A DNA stretch of 64,000 bases, taken from positions 1 through 64,000 of the forward strand of contig JBMYMD010000006.1 of NCBI GenBank assembly GCA_049596955.1, given 5' to 3'. Both the position numbers and the translations under genes were made by a program. The notes beneath the pieces are model-generated. The model did no database searches. It was not told where the DNA came from and was given only the letters and a program-made list of their open reading frames with translations. Of the stretch, positions 52,484 through 61,834 are shown in pieces (positions within the stretch are counted from its first letter, which is position 1; every line of letters begins with the position of its first letter). This DNA is from UBA3478 sp049596955 (lineage in GTDB: Bacteria > Bacteroidota > Bacteroidia > Flavobacteriales > Flavobacteriaceae).

Positions 52484-53593
52484 TTACTGAGTGATTTTTT
52501 GAATCAAAGGGTGATCTGCATACAAATAGGAAAGAATTATTCTTATTGAGGTATATGCTGGTACCGCCACAATCATTCCTACAATTCCTAACAGCAATCC
52601 AGAAATTAAAATCACCAAGAAAATTTCGACCGGATGTGCCTTGACACTTTTAGAAAAAATGAAAGGCTGAGAAATAAAATTGTCAACCAATTGCCCGATT
52701 ACAACTCCAGACATCACATACATCAATTTTTGTGTGATGACCGTATTAAATTCTGGCCCTATATAGTTCGTTAAGGTTAAAATGGCCATAATGATAGCTC
52801 CTATGATTGGTCCTAAGTAGGGAATAATATTGAATAAAGAGCACAGAAATGCTATCAACAAAGCATTTTCAATACCTCCTTTGACCAGAGCCAGGGTGTA
52901 AATACAAAACAAAATAGAGATTTGAAGTACAATTCCAGAAAAATAACGTGTCAACATTTTTCTGATTTTGGTTAGAGAAGCAACGATTTGCCCCTCCTTT
53001 TGATCAGGGACAAAACGCAGAATTCCATTTTGCGCTAGATTCTGTTCTTTCAGAAAGAAAAAAGCCAAGAAAAGTACTGAAAACGTACCTATACTAAATG
53101 CTCCTAAAAACTGAAAAACAGAGGAGAGTACATTGGGAATCACATTCAAATCAAAGGTGTCCAAAAACCATTTTTCAAAATTAGATTCTTGTAAATATTG
53201 AAATAGTTGAGGAATATGACTTTGAGTATAGTCTAATAATTGAACATACAAACTATTGAGATCTGACTCTAATTGTCCAATGTCAAGAAGCGAAAGATTC
53301 TTGCCTTGAGTAATAAAGACAGGTATAAAAAGGGACAAAAGACCAAAAAATAAAAAACTAAGAATTCCTAAACTTAAAACAGCCGCAAGAGAATTAGGGA
53401 CGTATTTGATTTTCTTTAAACGTCTCATCAAAGGATTACCTAAAAGGGCAATGATACTAGCCACTACTATGTACGCTATAATTTGACGAATACTATAGAG
53501 AAAATAGGCCAGAAGAAAGATTCCGAGTAAAATCAATACTGCTCTTACAATTCCTTTGGATATATCCGTAGAGTCTAAGGGTGTATTTCCCAT
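52484..53593 (-). CDS. AI-2E family transporter (PerM-like)
   Basis: This 369-residue inner-membrane protein has about eight helices. The profile (LILLGIFLLAYFLYSIRQII, a cytoplasmic loop, then a long periplasmic amphipathic segment around 110-160 and helices in the C-terminal half) fits the AI-2E/PerM family. FNIIPYLGPIIGAIIMAIL and HPVEIFLVILISGLLLG are conserved in the family. Transport of autoinducer-2 was the first proposal; other members export ions or precursors. It is 4 nt after rsmE in a compact minus-strand run (tsaD, rsmE, AI-2E, methyltransferase) and abuts the next gene. Specific substrate cannot be inferred. Confidence 0.9.
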   Translation of the reverse strand: MGNTPLDSTDISKGIVRAVLILLGIFLLAYFLYSIRQIIAYIVVASIIALLGNPLMRRLKKIKYVPNSLAAVLSLGILSFLFFGLLSLFIPVFITQGKNLSLLDIGQLESDLNSLYVQLLDYTQSHIPQLFQYLQESNFEKWFLDTFDLNVIPNVLSSVFQFLGAFSIGTFSVLFLAFFFLKEQNLAQNGILRFVPDQKEGQIVASLTKIRKMLTRYFSGIVLQISILFCIYTLALVKGGIENALLIAFLCSLFNIIPYLGPIIGAIIMAILTLTNYIGPEFNTVITQKLMYVMSGVVIGQLVDNFISQPFIFSKSVKAHPVEIFLVILISGLLLGIVGMIVAVPAYTSIRIILSYLYADHPLIQKITQ

Positions 53594-53597
53594 ATTA

Positions 53598-54311
53598 CTA
53601 TTGCTTTAAATTGGCCAGGTGTACTCTGCTTAATGCACTAATGGCAGCAGTTTCAACCCGCAGTCGCTGTTGACCTAAAGATACCGATTTAATGTTATGT
53701 TGCATAAATAAGTTTCGCTCTCTTGTTGAAAAATCACCTTCGGGGCCAATAATAATTAGTGTGGCTTTTTCAGGTACGATGTGATGAAAAAAGTCATTGC
53801 GCGTAGAGGCAAGGCAATCACCATAATACGCATGATCGCATGTGTTTTTCTTCAAAAAATCGTCAAGACTTACGGGTTCGTTGATTTGAGGTAAAAATGC
53901 TTGCATGGATTGCTTGAAACCACTGAGTATAATTCGGTTCAAACGTTCCATTTTTAAGTGGCGTCTTTCTGAATGATCACAAATTATGGGACTTACGCAA
54001 GCTATCCCTAATTCTACTGCCTTTTCAAGAAACCATTCAAATCGATCAATACTTTTGGTGGGCGCTATGGCGATGTGTGTACTGTAATTGGAGGGAGCAC
54101 GCTGTATACATTCTAAAAGCTGGACACTGCATTTTTTTAAAGATACTTCTGTGATTTGAGCTTTAAAAACTAAACCCTGTCCGTTATTAAGAACAATTTC
54201 ATCGCCTTTTTGATGCCTTAATACCTTTAAAATATGTTTGCTTTCAGAACTGTCAAATTCAAAAGTTTGGTCAGTGGCAACTGTATTTGGGGCATAGAAT
54301 TGTTGTTCCAT
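53598..54311 (-). CDS. rsmE: 16S rRNA (uracil1498-N3)-methyltransferase RsmE
   Basis: This 237-residue SPOUT-class methyltransferase modifies U1498 of 16S rRNA. The N-terminal PUA-like domain (about 1-70: EQQFYAPN, HILKVLRHQKGDEI, GQGLVFKAQI) precedes the SPOUT domain with IAIAPTKSIDRFEWFLEKAVELG, SPIICDHSERR and RLNRIILSGFKQSMQAFLP. The trefoil-knot SAM site is TLIIIGPEGDFSTRERNLF then SVSLGQQRLRVETAAISAL. Length is typical. It is 9 nt after tsaD and 4 nt before the AI-2E transporter gene, thus in a housekeeping operon. Confidence 0.95.
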   Translation of the reverse strand: MEQQFYAPNTVATDQTFEFDSSESKHILKVLRHQKGDEIVLNNGQGLVFKAQITEVSLKKCSVQLLECIQRAPSNYSTHIAIAPTKSIDRFEWFLEKAVELGIACVSPIICDHSERRHLKMERLNRIILSGFKQSMQAFLPQINEPVSLDDFLKKNTCDHAYYGDCLASTRNDFFHHIVPEKATLIIIGPEGDFSTRERNLFMQHNIKSVSLGQQRLRVETAAISALSRVHLANLKQ

Positions 54312-54320
54312 ACGACAAGA

Positions 54321-55349
54321 TTATAGCGATTCGAATTTAAAGCGAGCGTTAGCGCTAACCGCATTAGAAGTAAAGTGTTCTTTTTGGTATTTGAAATAAG
54401 CTGCAATTCCGATCATAGCGGCATTATCTGTGCAAAATTCAAATTTGGGTATATGCACGTTAATACCGCGTGAGTTTTTGAAATTGAGTACAGCCGATCT
54501 AATGGCTGAGTTGGCAGCGACACCACCTCCAATTGCAAGAGCCTTAACAGGATGACGGTCTAAGGCCATCTCAACTTTTTGCATTAAAATAGAAACAATT
54601 GTCGATTGCACGCTAGCGCAAATGTCATTCATATGTGCACTTACAAAAGTGTTGTCTCTATTTGTCTCTCTGTTGATAAAATTCAAAATATTTGTCTTTA
54701 ATCCGCTAAAACTAAAATTTAAACCGTCAACCTTAGGTATCGGAAAGGTAAATCTCGTAGCATTACCCTCCTTTGCATATTTGTCAATTAAAGGACCGCC
54801 AGGGTAGGTGAGACCCAAAATTTTTGCTGTTTTGTCAAAAGCTTCACCTACTGCATCGTCTAAGGTTTCACCTAATATTTTCATATCAAAATAATCCTCC
54901 ACTAGCACTAATTGGGTATGACCACCGCTAATTGTAAGGGCCAAAAAAGGAAACTCAGGCAGCTGCATTTGCTCATCGTCAATAAAGTGAGCCAAAATGT
55001 GGGCTTGCATGTGATTTACTTCAATTAATGGTACCTTTAAACTCATGGATAAGGATTTTGCGAAGGATGTTCCCACTAAAAGTGATCCTAGTAATCCTGG
55101 ACCTCTAGTAAAAGCAACTGCTGAGAGTTCTTTTTTATCGATATTTGCTTCTTCTAAGGCTACTGAGACTACAGGTATAATATTTTGTTGATGTGCCCTA
55201 GAGGCCAACTCAGGAACAACACCACCATATTTTTGGTGTATTTTTTGGGAAGCCACAATATTACTCAGAACTTTGTTTCCGCGTAAAACGGCAGCAGAGG
55301 TATCGTCGCATGAAGATTCAATCGCTAAAATAAGAGGTTCAACTGGCAT
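54321..55349 (-). CDS. tsaD: tRNA threonylcarbamoyladenosine synthase subunit TsaD
   Basis: This 342-residue ASKHA-fold enzyme transfers the threonylcarbamoyl group to A37 of ANN-decoding tRNAs, with TsaB and TsaE. The N-terminus LILAIESSCDDTSAAVLR and the metal-binding HMQAHILAHF (HxxxH) are diagnostic. TRGPGLLGSLLVG, SGGHTQLVLV, DDAVGEAFDKTAKILGL, IGGGVAANSAIR and FCTDNAAMIGIAAYF follow in order. Length is standard. It heads the rsmE-AI-2E-methyltransferase run on the minus strand. The start lies only 5 nt from the start of tamB on the other strand, so promoter DNA must lie inside the opposite gene. Confidence 0.97.
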   Translation of the reverse strand: MPVEPLILAIESSCDDTSAAVLRGNKVLSNIVASQKIHQKYGGVVPELASRAHQQNIIPVVSVALEEANIDKKELSAVAFTRGPGLLGSLLVGTSFAKSLSMSLKVPLIEVNHMQAHILAHFIDDEQMQLPEFPFLALTISGGHTQLVLVEDYFDMKILGETLDDAVGEAFDKTAKILGLTYPGGPLIDKYAKEGNATRFTFPIPKVDGLNFSFSGLKTNILNFINRETNRDNTFVSAHMNDICASVQSTIVSILMQKVEMALDRHPVKALAIGGGVAANSAIRSAVLNFKNSRGINVHIPKFEFCTDNAAMIGIAAYFKYQKEHFTSNAVSANARFKFESL

Positions 55350-55354
55350 ACAAA

Positions 55355-58300
55355 ATGAGTTTGGACAAAGATAAAGGCAATAGTAGTATTAAAAAATACA
55401 TCAGTACAAGCATAAAAATAATGCTTGTCATACTCGTAATACTCATTGTAACTACAGGTATAGCACTTATACCTTCCATCCAAACCGGCATTACTTCATC
55501 AATTATTAAAAAAGTCAACAAGCAATACGGAATTGAAGTAGTCTTAGGAAGAACTCAAATTATACCAATTCAGCTAAAAACACAGTTGGGTCAATTGTTA
55601 ATTTTAGATCATAAAAAAGATACCCTTTTTTATATTGAAGAAGTCTCAACATCTATCGCTGAATTAAGTGCGCTATTAGAGGGAAGAATTAATATGAGCA
55701 ACTATAAACTTGATGGAGCAGAGGCTAACATTGTCATTTATCCTCAAGATTCTTCGAGTAATTTAGACATTTGGTTGGCTAAAATTAAAAGACCCACAAA
55801 AACAAATGACTTTCGTTTTGAAGCTCAAACTGTTCTGGCAGAAAATTTAAAACTTCGCTACAAGGATTCAGTCACAAGCAGAAAGATATTTCTCGAACGT
55901 TTGGAACTCAATAATCTGTCAATTGAGAACAAAAACCTTTATGCAGAATACGTCTCCCTCGACAATGGGTTATTTGACGATTTCAACCTCATGTCGTCAA
56001 CATTTAAGATGGTATTTGAAGAAGACGATTTACTTATTTCGAATTTATATTTGAGAAGTACTTTATCTGAGATTTCTATAAATGAGTTGCAATTTCAGGA
56101 CTTTTCGAATGTTGAAGAGCGAACAAAAATCAATTTTGACATTGCACCTTCTTTTGTCACTTTTGAAGAGTTTGAAAGTTTAATACCCAATTCGACTTTA
56201 TTGCGCTTACAAAATTCTTTATTCTTTGAAGGTAAAGGACTGTACGATGACGGTCAAATAAACGCTGCAAAAACAAAAATTCAATATTTAGACTCTTATT
56301 TCGAAGGTGCTTTGTATGTAGAAGAAATCAATAATAAAAAGAGTGATTTTTTCTTTGTCTCAAAAGACACAAACTTAAAGCCTTTAGAATTGAGTGAGTT
56401 CATAGAATTGAATGCACAGTGGAGTTCATATCTGAATTCTTTTTCATCGCTTAGATGGGAAGGTTTAATTCAAAGAGAAGAAAACAATTTTGTAGTTGAA
56501 TCTATTGTTGATACAAATCAAGGCACTTTATTTTCAGATTTAAAATACAATGAAGAATCTGAAACATTTAATGGTCTTCTTTCATCAGATGAATTTAATT
56601 TCGGTATTCTTTTTAAAGAATTACCTCAAATTCCAACCTCACTCGACTTGGAATTTACAGGCCAAAGTTTTGAGCTTGATAAATTAAAGGCACAATTAGA
56701 AGGTGGAATCTGCACCGTGTCTGTTAGAAATAAGACTTTTGAGGATATTGAATTTTCAGGCTACTTCAGTGATAAATTATTCAACGGTTTAGTTTACAGC
56801 AGTCAGGAAGATTTTTCATTTGACATAAGCGGATCGGTTGATTTTTCCTTGCCTGTTTACAATTACAACATCAACTTTTTGCTGAAAAGGTTTCGCCTGT
56901 TCAAGTTTGGTATTGGAAATGATGAATTATCAAATCTAAATTTCAATTTAAACCTCAATCTTGACGGTAATTATTTTAGCGAATTAGAAGGAGTGCTACA
57001 ATTCAACGATGGTCGTTATGCTGATCGAGATAATTATCTTGAATTTAAGGATTTGGTGGTCAACACTAGCAGATCTGATGATGATTTTAGATTATTCGAA
57101 TTTGTGTCAGACGATTTGGTCTCAGGTGTTGTCAAAAGCGATATCGAATGGACATACATCGATGAATATTTCAACCGGGTAAAAAATAGAATTTTAGGCG
57201 TAGTTGAGCCTATCAGTACGGCTAATCAAAACAACGCTCTGATTTTTGATTTGGATTTAAAAAGTAAAATAGCTGCTCTCTTAAATCCAAATTTTAAACT
57301 TTCTGAAAACTCAAGCCTTAAAGGAAATTTTAATCTAAGAGATTCATTGACCCAATTATCCATAAATACACCTTTGCTGACCTTTCAAAATTATGAGATT
57401 CACAATTTGATAGGAGATTTGAATAACAATAGCGAACAAGTAGGTTTGACCTTTGCCATTGACTCTGTTAAATCATCACTCATCAATTTAAGAGAATTAA
57501 CATTTGATGCTTTTGAGCAACAGGATTCGATTCTCTCCACACTAAAGTTTAAAAGTTCTAGATCAAATAGCAATGTTTTTGAACTGAATTTAAGTCAACC
57601 CATTAACTCAAGTCAAGAAACCATTGACATCTATATCAAACCTTCTCAATTGGGACTAAAGGGAAAAACTTGGAAGTTAAATACAGCCAATGCATTAGAT
57701 CACAAATTGTCTTATAATCCAAAAGAACAACGCTTAAAAATCAATCAAATCGAACTCGCAAATGACGACGGAGATCGCATTCAAATCAATGCTCCGTACA
57801 TCGCTGACACTGAAAAGCAAATTGATTTAAATTTCAAAGGTGTTCAATTGTTCAAGGTAACTCCAGACATTCGTAATCTAGAGTTAGATGGCGTACTCGA
57901 CGGCTTTATGACCATCAATCAAATCAACGGTCAATACATACCAAGTACTAGTCTGGAAATCGAAGACTTAAGCGTCAACCAAGAAGTTGTTGGAGATGCC
58001 CAAATGGTTATTGCCGGAAACAGAGATCTGAGTTCTTTTGAGGTAGCCTCATGGATTGAAGGCGAACAAAAGACTTTACTGAATATTCAGGGAAATATTG
58101 AACAAGACGAAGATGAGAGGTATATCTATAAATTAAATGCAGAATTAGATGATTTTGGTATTGCTCCATTTTCTCCTCTTGGGAAACAGACATTACACAG
58201 ATTAAGAGGGGGATTAACAGGGGATATTGATGTGAGTGGTAGTCTTGAAAAACCTATGTTAAATGGTCTTCTAAGGCTCAACAATGGAGGAATGGCTTTT

Positions 58301-59713
58301 CAGTATCTCAATACGGATTATCGAATATCAGATCAGGCTATAATTCAAATTGAAAATCAAAATTTTGACTTTATAAATTTTGATTTTAGAGATCGTATTT
58401 ACGATACGTCTGCCAATATATCAGGGCGTATTTCACATGAAAATTTTAAAATCTGGAATCTTGACCTTGAGGTAGATACCAATTTTAATCGATTCCTTAT
58501 TCTCAATACAGATAATCAGCCCAATTCCTTGTATTACGGAACAGGATTTGTTTTGGGCAAAGGATATATTAAAGGCCTTTCTACTCAATTAAATATTGAA
58601 TTTAACGGAGCCTCTGCACAAGGCACTAGTTTAAAAATCCCTTTGGGTGATGCAGAATCTGAATCTGACTATTCTTTCATCAATTTTGTGGGAGACAAGA
58701 CAATTGAGCAAATGAAGAATGAGAAGGTTTTAAAGACCTATCGTGGGTTAGAACTCAATTTTGATATAGAAGTAACTGATCAAGCGGAGGTGGAAATTGT
58801 AATCGACCCTAGAAGCGGGAGTTCATTAAAGGGTAGTGGCGAAGGGCTATTACTTATGGAAATAAACACCGATGGTAAATTTAATATGTATGGTGAGTTT
58901 GTTGCAGTAGAAGGCTTTTACAATTATAAATTCGGAGGCCTCATTGACAAGAGGTTTAAACTTCAACCCGGAGGCACATTGCTCTGGGACGGAGATCCAC
59001 TTGCTGCACAACTCCAGATGGACGCTGTTTATTCATTAAATGCAAATCCTTCACCTATATTAGAAAGTACTTCCTTTTCAGGAAGAATTCCAACAGAGGT
59101 CCTCGTGCGTTTAGACGGGGAGTTAGAAGCGCCTAATATTAACTTTGACATTGCTTTTCCCAATACCTCTTCAGTTATTCAATCCGAATTGCAATACCGT
59201 TTACAAGACCCAACGATCCGTGAGCGAAACGCATTCTTTTTACTTGCGCAGGGAACTTTCGTCAACGATCAGATTGGAATAAACCAACAGGCACTAACAG
59301 GAAATTTGTTTCAAACTGCATCTGGCTTATTAGATCAAGTGCTTGGAGAGAGCGAAACCTTTGATTTGGGATTGTCCTATGAGCAAGGCTTTTTAGACCC
59401 CACAGCTGACGTTCAAATTGAAAATCGAATAGGGGTAACGGTGAGTACACAAATCTCTGACCGAATTTTAATAAACGGTAAGGTTGGAGTTCCAGTCGGT
59501 GGAGTTTCAGAAACCGTCATCGCAGGTGATCTTGAAATTCAGATTATACTCAATGATGAAGGAACTCTTAGTGCAAAAATATTCAATCGCGAGAATGAAA
59601 TTAGACAATTTTTAGCCGAACAGCAGGGGTATACTCAAGGAGTCGGTTTATCATATCAGGTAGATTTTGATAATTTTAAAAGCCTTTTAATGAAAATCAT
59701 TCAAAAAGAGTAA
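55355..59713 (+). CDS. tamB: TamB-like translocation/assembly protein (DUF490)
   Basis: This 1452-residue AsmA/TamB-superfamily protein spans the periplasm as a long beta-groove that carries phospholipids or outer-membrane proteins between membranes. It has one N-terminal transmembrane helix (about 18-42, ISTSIKIMLVILVILIVTTG). The long repeat-rich middle is dominated by hydrophobic/polar beta-strands (many N, S, D and I). The C-terminal DUF490 (about residues 1090-1440) has FNGASAQGTSLKIPLG, VEIVIDPRSGSSLKGSGEG and FAVEGFYNYKFGGLID-like stretches. Start ATG 55355 is 5 nt from tsaD. The divergent tsaD-tamB order is common in Bacteroidota. It is essential-type envelope biology in many relatives. 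Confidence 0.93.
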   Translation: MSLDKDKGNSSIKKYISTSIKIMLVILVILIVTTGIALIPSIQTGITSSIIKKVNKQYGIEVVLGRTQIIPIQLKTQLGQLLILDHKKDTLFYIEEVSTSIAELSALLEGRINMSNYKLDGAEANIVIYPQDSSSNLDIWLAKIKRPTKTNDFRFEAQTVLAENLKLRYKDSVTSRKIFLERLELNNLSIENKNLYAEYVSLDNGLFDDFNLMSSTFKMVFEEDDLLISNLYLRSTLSEISINELQFQDFSNVEERTKINFDIAPSFVTFEEFESLIPNSTLLRLQNSLFFEGKGLYDDGQINAAKTKIQYLDSYFEGALYVEEINNKKSDFFFVSKDTNLKPLELSEFIELNAQWSSYLNSFSSLRWEGLIQREENNFVVESIVDTNQGTLFSDLKYNEESETFNGLLSSDEFNFGILFKELPQIPTSLDLEFTGQSFELDKLKAQLEGGICTVSVRNKTFEDIEFSGYFSDKLFNGLVYSSQEDFSFDISGSVDFSLPVYNYNINFLLKRFRLFKFGIGNDELSNLNFNLNLNLDGNYFSELEGVLQFNDGRYADRDNYLEFKDLVVNTSRSDDDFRLFEFVSDDLVSGVVKSDIEWTYIDEYFNRVKNRILGVVEPISTANQNNALIFDLDLKSKIAALLNPNFKLSENSSLKGNFNLRDSLTQLSINTPLLTFQNYEIHNLIGDLNNNSEQVGLTFAIDSVKSSLINLRELTFDAFEQQDSILSTLKFKSSRSNSNVFELNLSQPINSSQETIDIYIKPSQLGLKGKTWKLNTANALDHKLSYNPKEQRLKINQIELANDDGDRIQINAPYIADTEKQIDLNFKGVQLFKVTPDIRNLELDGVLDGFMTINQINGQYIPSTSLEIEDLSVNQEVVGDAQMVIAGNRDLSSFEVASWIEGEQKTLLNIQGNIEQDEDERYIYKLNAELDDFGIAPFSPLGKQTLHRLRGGLTGDIDVSGSLEKPMLNGLLRLNNGGMAFQYLNTDYRISDQAIIQIENQNFDFINFDFRDRIYDTSANISGRISHENFKIWNLDLEVDTNFNRFLILNTDNQPNSLYYGTGFVLGKGYIKGLSTQLNIEFNGASAQGTSLKIPLGDAESESDYSFINFVGDKTIEQMKNEKVLKTYRGLELNFDIEVTDQAEVEIVIDPRSGSSLKGSGEGLLLMEINTDGKFNMYGEFVAVEGFYNYKFGGLIDKRFKLQPGGTLLWDGDPLAAQLQMDAVYSLNANPSPILESTSFSGRIPTEVLVRLDGELEAPNINFDIAFPNTSSVIQSELQYRLQDPTIRERNAFFLLAQGTFVNDQIGINQQALTGNLFQTASGLLDQVLGESETFDLGLSYEQGFLDPTADVQIENRIGVTVSTQISDRILINGKVGVPVGGVSETVIAGDLEIQIILNDEGTLSAKIFNRENEIRQFLAEQQGYTQGVGLSYQVDFDNFKSLLMKIIQKE
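55366..55373 (-). promoter_or_regulatory. candidate -7 box for tsaD inside tamB start
   Basis: On the minus strand TATCTTTG (plus CAAAGATA) matches TAnnTTTG, 16 nt before the tsaD ATG. No -33 TTG at the usual distance was found. It falls within codons 4-7 of tamB. Confidence 0.35.
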
Positions 59714-59794
59714 GATGATTTTAAAGAAATAGTTATTTCTGCGCTCTTTTTTCTGAAATACGTAAATCAAGAGTGTTATATAAGTTTAGTTTAT

Positions 59795-59802
59795 TAGTTT
59801 TG
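59795..59802 (+). promoter_or_regulatory. TAnnTTTG -7 box upstream of pfkA
   Basis: TAGTTTTG matches the -7 consensus and ends 18 nt before the pfkA ATG. The position fits transcription of pfkA-gapA-kinase from here; the -33 element is weak. Confidence 0.5.
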
Positions 59803-59820
59803 AGCACTTTTTGAAATAGA

Positions 59821-60807
59821 ATGAGTAAATCAATCAAAAACATTGGGGTTCTTACTTCAGGGGGAGATGCCCCTGGAATGAACGCAGCAATACGTTCTGT
59901 TGTTCGAACATGTGCCTATCTCAACATAAAATGTACTGCCGTCTACAGAGGATATCAGGGCATGATTGAAGGTGATTTTAAAACCTTTAACGCTAGAAGT
60001 GTTAACAATATCATCAATAAAGGAGGGACCATTTTACAATCTGCGAGAAGCGAAGAGTTTCGAACTCTCGAAGGCAGAAAAAAAGCTCATGATCAATTGG
60101 TTAAAGCTGGAGTTGATGCCCTAGTGGTAATTGGAGGTAATGGAAGTTTCACAGGAGCCTTAAAATTTAATGAGGAGTTCGATTTTCCTGTAATGGGAAT
60201 TCCAGGAACAATAGATAATGACATTTTAGGCACATCATTCACATTGGGATTCGATACCGCTATCAATACAGTTGTTGATGCCATCGATAAAATCAGAGAT
60301 ACTGCAAGTTCACACAATCGCCTATTCTTTGTAGAAGTAATGGGTCGAGATGTGGGGTTAATAGCATTAAATGCCGGCGTGGGTGCTGGTGCGGAGGAAA
60401 TTTTAATTCCAGAACAAAACTTGGGTCTTGAGCGTTTGGTAGAATCTTTAAAGCGCAGCAAGAACTCAGGTAAATCTTCGAGTATAGTTATTGTAGCTGA
60501 AGGAGACAAAACTGGAAATAACGTCTTTGAATTGAAAGACTACGTCGAGAAAAACCTTCCCATTTACGATGTTAGGGTTTCAGTATTAGGTCATATGCAA
60601 AGAGGAGGTAACCCAACTTGTTTCGATCGTGTTTTAGCATCAAGAATGGGTGTCAAGGCGGTGGAATCTTTGCTCGAAGGCCGCAGTACCGAAATGATTG
60701 GAATTAGAGATACTTCTTTGGTACTCGTTCCAATAGCAGAGGCAATTAGCGGATTAACACAAGTAGATCAAGAACTCATCAGAGTTTCAGATATAATGAC
60801 AACATAA
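59821..60807 (+). CDS. pfkA: 6-phosphofructokinase
   Basis: This 328-residue glycolytic kinase converts fructose 6-phosphate to the 1,6-bisphosphate. Motifs: GVLTSGGDAPGMNAAIR (nucleotide loop), YRGYQGMIEGD, GGTILQSARSEEF, the catalytic PGTIDNDILGTSFTLGFDTA, VEVMGRDVG, AEEILIPE and VSVLGHMQRGGNPTCFDR. The usual GGDGS motif reads G-G-N107-G-S here, an Asp-to-Asn change at the Mg-ATP-contacting position. Glycine follows, consistent with ATP rather than PPi use. Length is typical of bacterial PfkA. It starts a three-gene unit with gapA 16 nt downstream. Confidence 0.95.
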   Translation: MSKSIKNIGVLTSGGDAPGMNAAIRSVVRTCAYLNIKCTAVYRGYQGMIEGDFKTFNARSVNNIINKGGTILQSARSEEFRTLEGRKKAHDQLVKAGVDALVVIGGNGSFTGALKFNEEFDFPVMGIPGTIDNDILGTSFTLGFDTAINTVVDAIDKIRDTASSHNRLFFVEVMGRDVGLIALNAGVGAGAEEILIPEQNLGLERLVESLKRSKNSGKSSSIVIVAEGDKTGNNVFELKDYVEKNLPIYDVRVSVLGHMQRGGNPTCFDRVLASRMGVKAVESLLEGRSTEMIGIRDTSLVLVPIAEAISGLTQVDQELIRVSDIMTT

Positions 60808-60823
60808 ATTTAAATCAATAAAT

Positions 60824-61825
60824 ATGGCACAATTACAGATTGGTATTAACGGATTCGGAAGAATCGGAAGAATGGTTTTCCGCGCAGCAGCAGACAGAAA
60901 TGATGTTGAAATCGTTGCAATCAATGACTTATTAGATGTAGAACACCTTGCATACCTTCTAAAATATGATTCGGTACACGGAAGATTCAATGGTTCCGTT
61001 GAAGTAATCGATGGTCAACTTATCGTAAATGGTAAAAATATTCGAATTACTGCTGAGCGCGATCCACAAAATTTAAAGTGGGACGAAGTTGGTGCAACTG
61101 TGGTTGCCGAATGTACAGGGATTTTTACAACCCTTGAAATGGCTCAAAAACACATTGATGGTGGAGCTCAAAAGGTTGTAATTTCTGCACCTTCGAAAGA
61201 CGCGCCTATGTTTGTTATGGGTGTGAATCACAATGACGTAAAAGCGTCTGACACTATCGTTTCTAATGCTTCATGTACAACGAATTGTCTCGCTCCTTTA
61301 GCCAAGGTTCTCGATGACACCTTTGGTATAGAAGAAGGATTAATGACTACAGTTCACGCTACTACAGCCACGCAAATGACAGTGGATGGTCCGTCTAGAA
61401 AAGATTACAGAGGTGGACGTTCGTCACTATTAAATATAATTCCTGCATCAACAGGAGCGGCTAAGGCTGTAACCAAGGTAATTCCTGCCCTCCAGGGTAA
61501 ACTTACCGGAATGGCCTTTAGAGTTCCAACCGCAGATGTGTCTGTGGTTGATTTAACGGTTCGTCTTGAAAAACAGACTTCCTATGAAGAAATCAAAGCT
61601 GTGATGAAAAAGGCTTCTGAGAACGAGTTGAAAGGAATCTTAGGTTACGAAGACGAGGCTGTTGTTTCTCAAGATTTTATCGGCGACGCACGCACAAGTA
61701 TCTTTGATGCTGGAGCTGGAATTGAGTTGAATGATAAATTCTTCAAGGTTATTTCTTGGTATGATAACGAGGCAGGATATTCAAATAAACTAGTTGATCT
61801 CGCTTTACACGTAGACTCTTTATAA
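60824..61825 (+). CDS. gapA: glyceraldehyde-3-phosphate dehydrogenase
   Basis: This 333-residue NAD-dependent dehydrogenase makes 1,3-bisphosphoglycerate. It opens with IGINGFGRIGRMVFRAA. The catalytic Cys151 is in SNASCTTNCLAPLAKV with His in TTVHATTATQ. RSSLLNIIPASTGAAKAVTKVIP, GMAFRVPTADVSVVDLT and SWYDNEAGYSNKLVDL complete the family pattern. It follows pfkA by 16 nt and precedes the kinase-like gene by 9 nt. Codon use has many strong codons, as expected for a highly expressed gene. Both glycolytic neighbours mark the terminal chromosome region as housekeeping. Confidence 0.97.
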   Translation: MAQLQIGINGFGRIGRMVFRAAADRNDVEIVAINDLLDVEHLAYLLKYDSVHGRFNGSVEVIDGQLIVNGKNIRITAERDPQNLKWDEVGATVVAECTGIFTTLEMAQKHIDGGAQKVVISAPSKDAPMFVMGVNHNDVKASDTIVSNASCTTNCLAPLAKVLDDTFGIEEGLMTTVHATTATQMTVDGPSRKDYRGGRSSLLNIIPASTGAAKAVTKVIPALQGKLTGMAFRVPTADVSVVDLTVRLEKQTSYEEIKAVMKKASENELKGILGYEDEAVVSQDFIGDARTSIFDAGAGIELNDKFFKVISWYDNEAGYSNKLVDLALHVDSL

Positions 61826-61834
61826 TTTATTACA

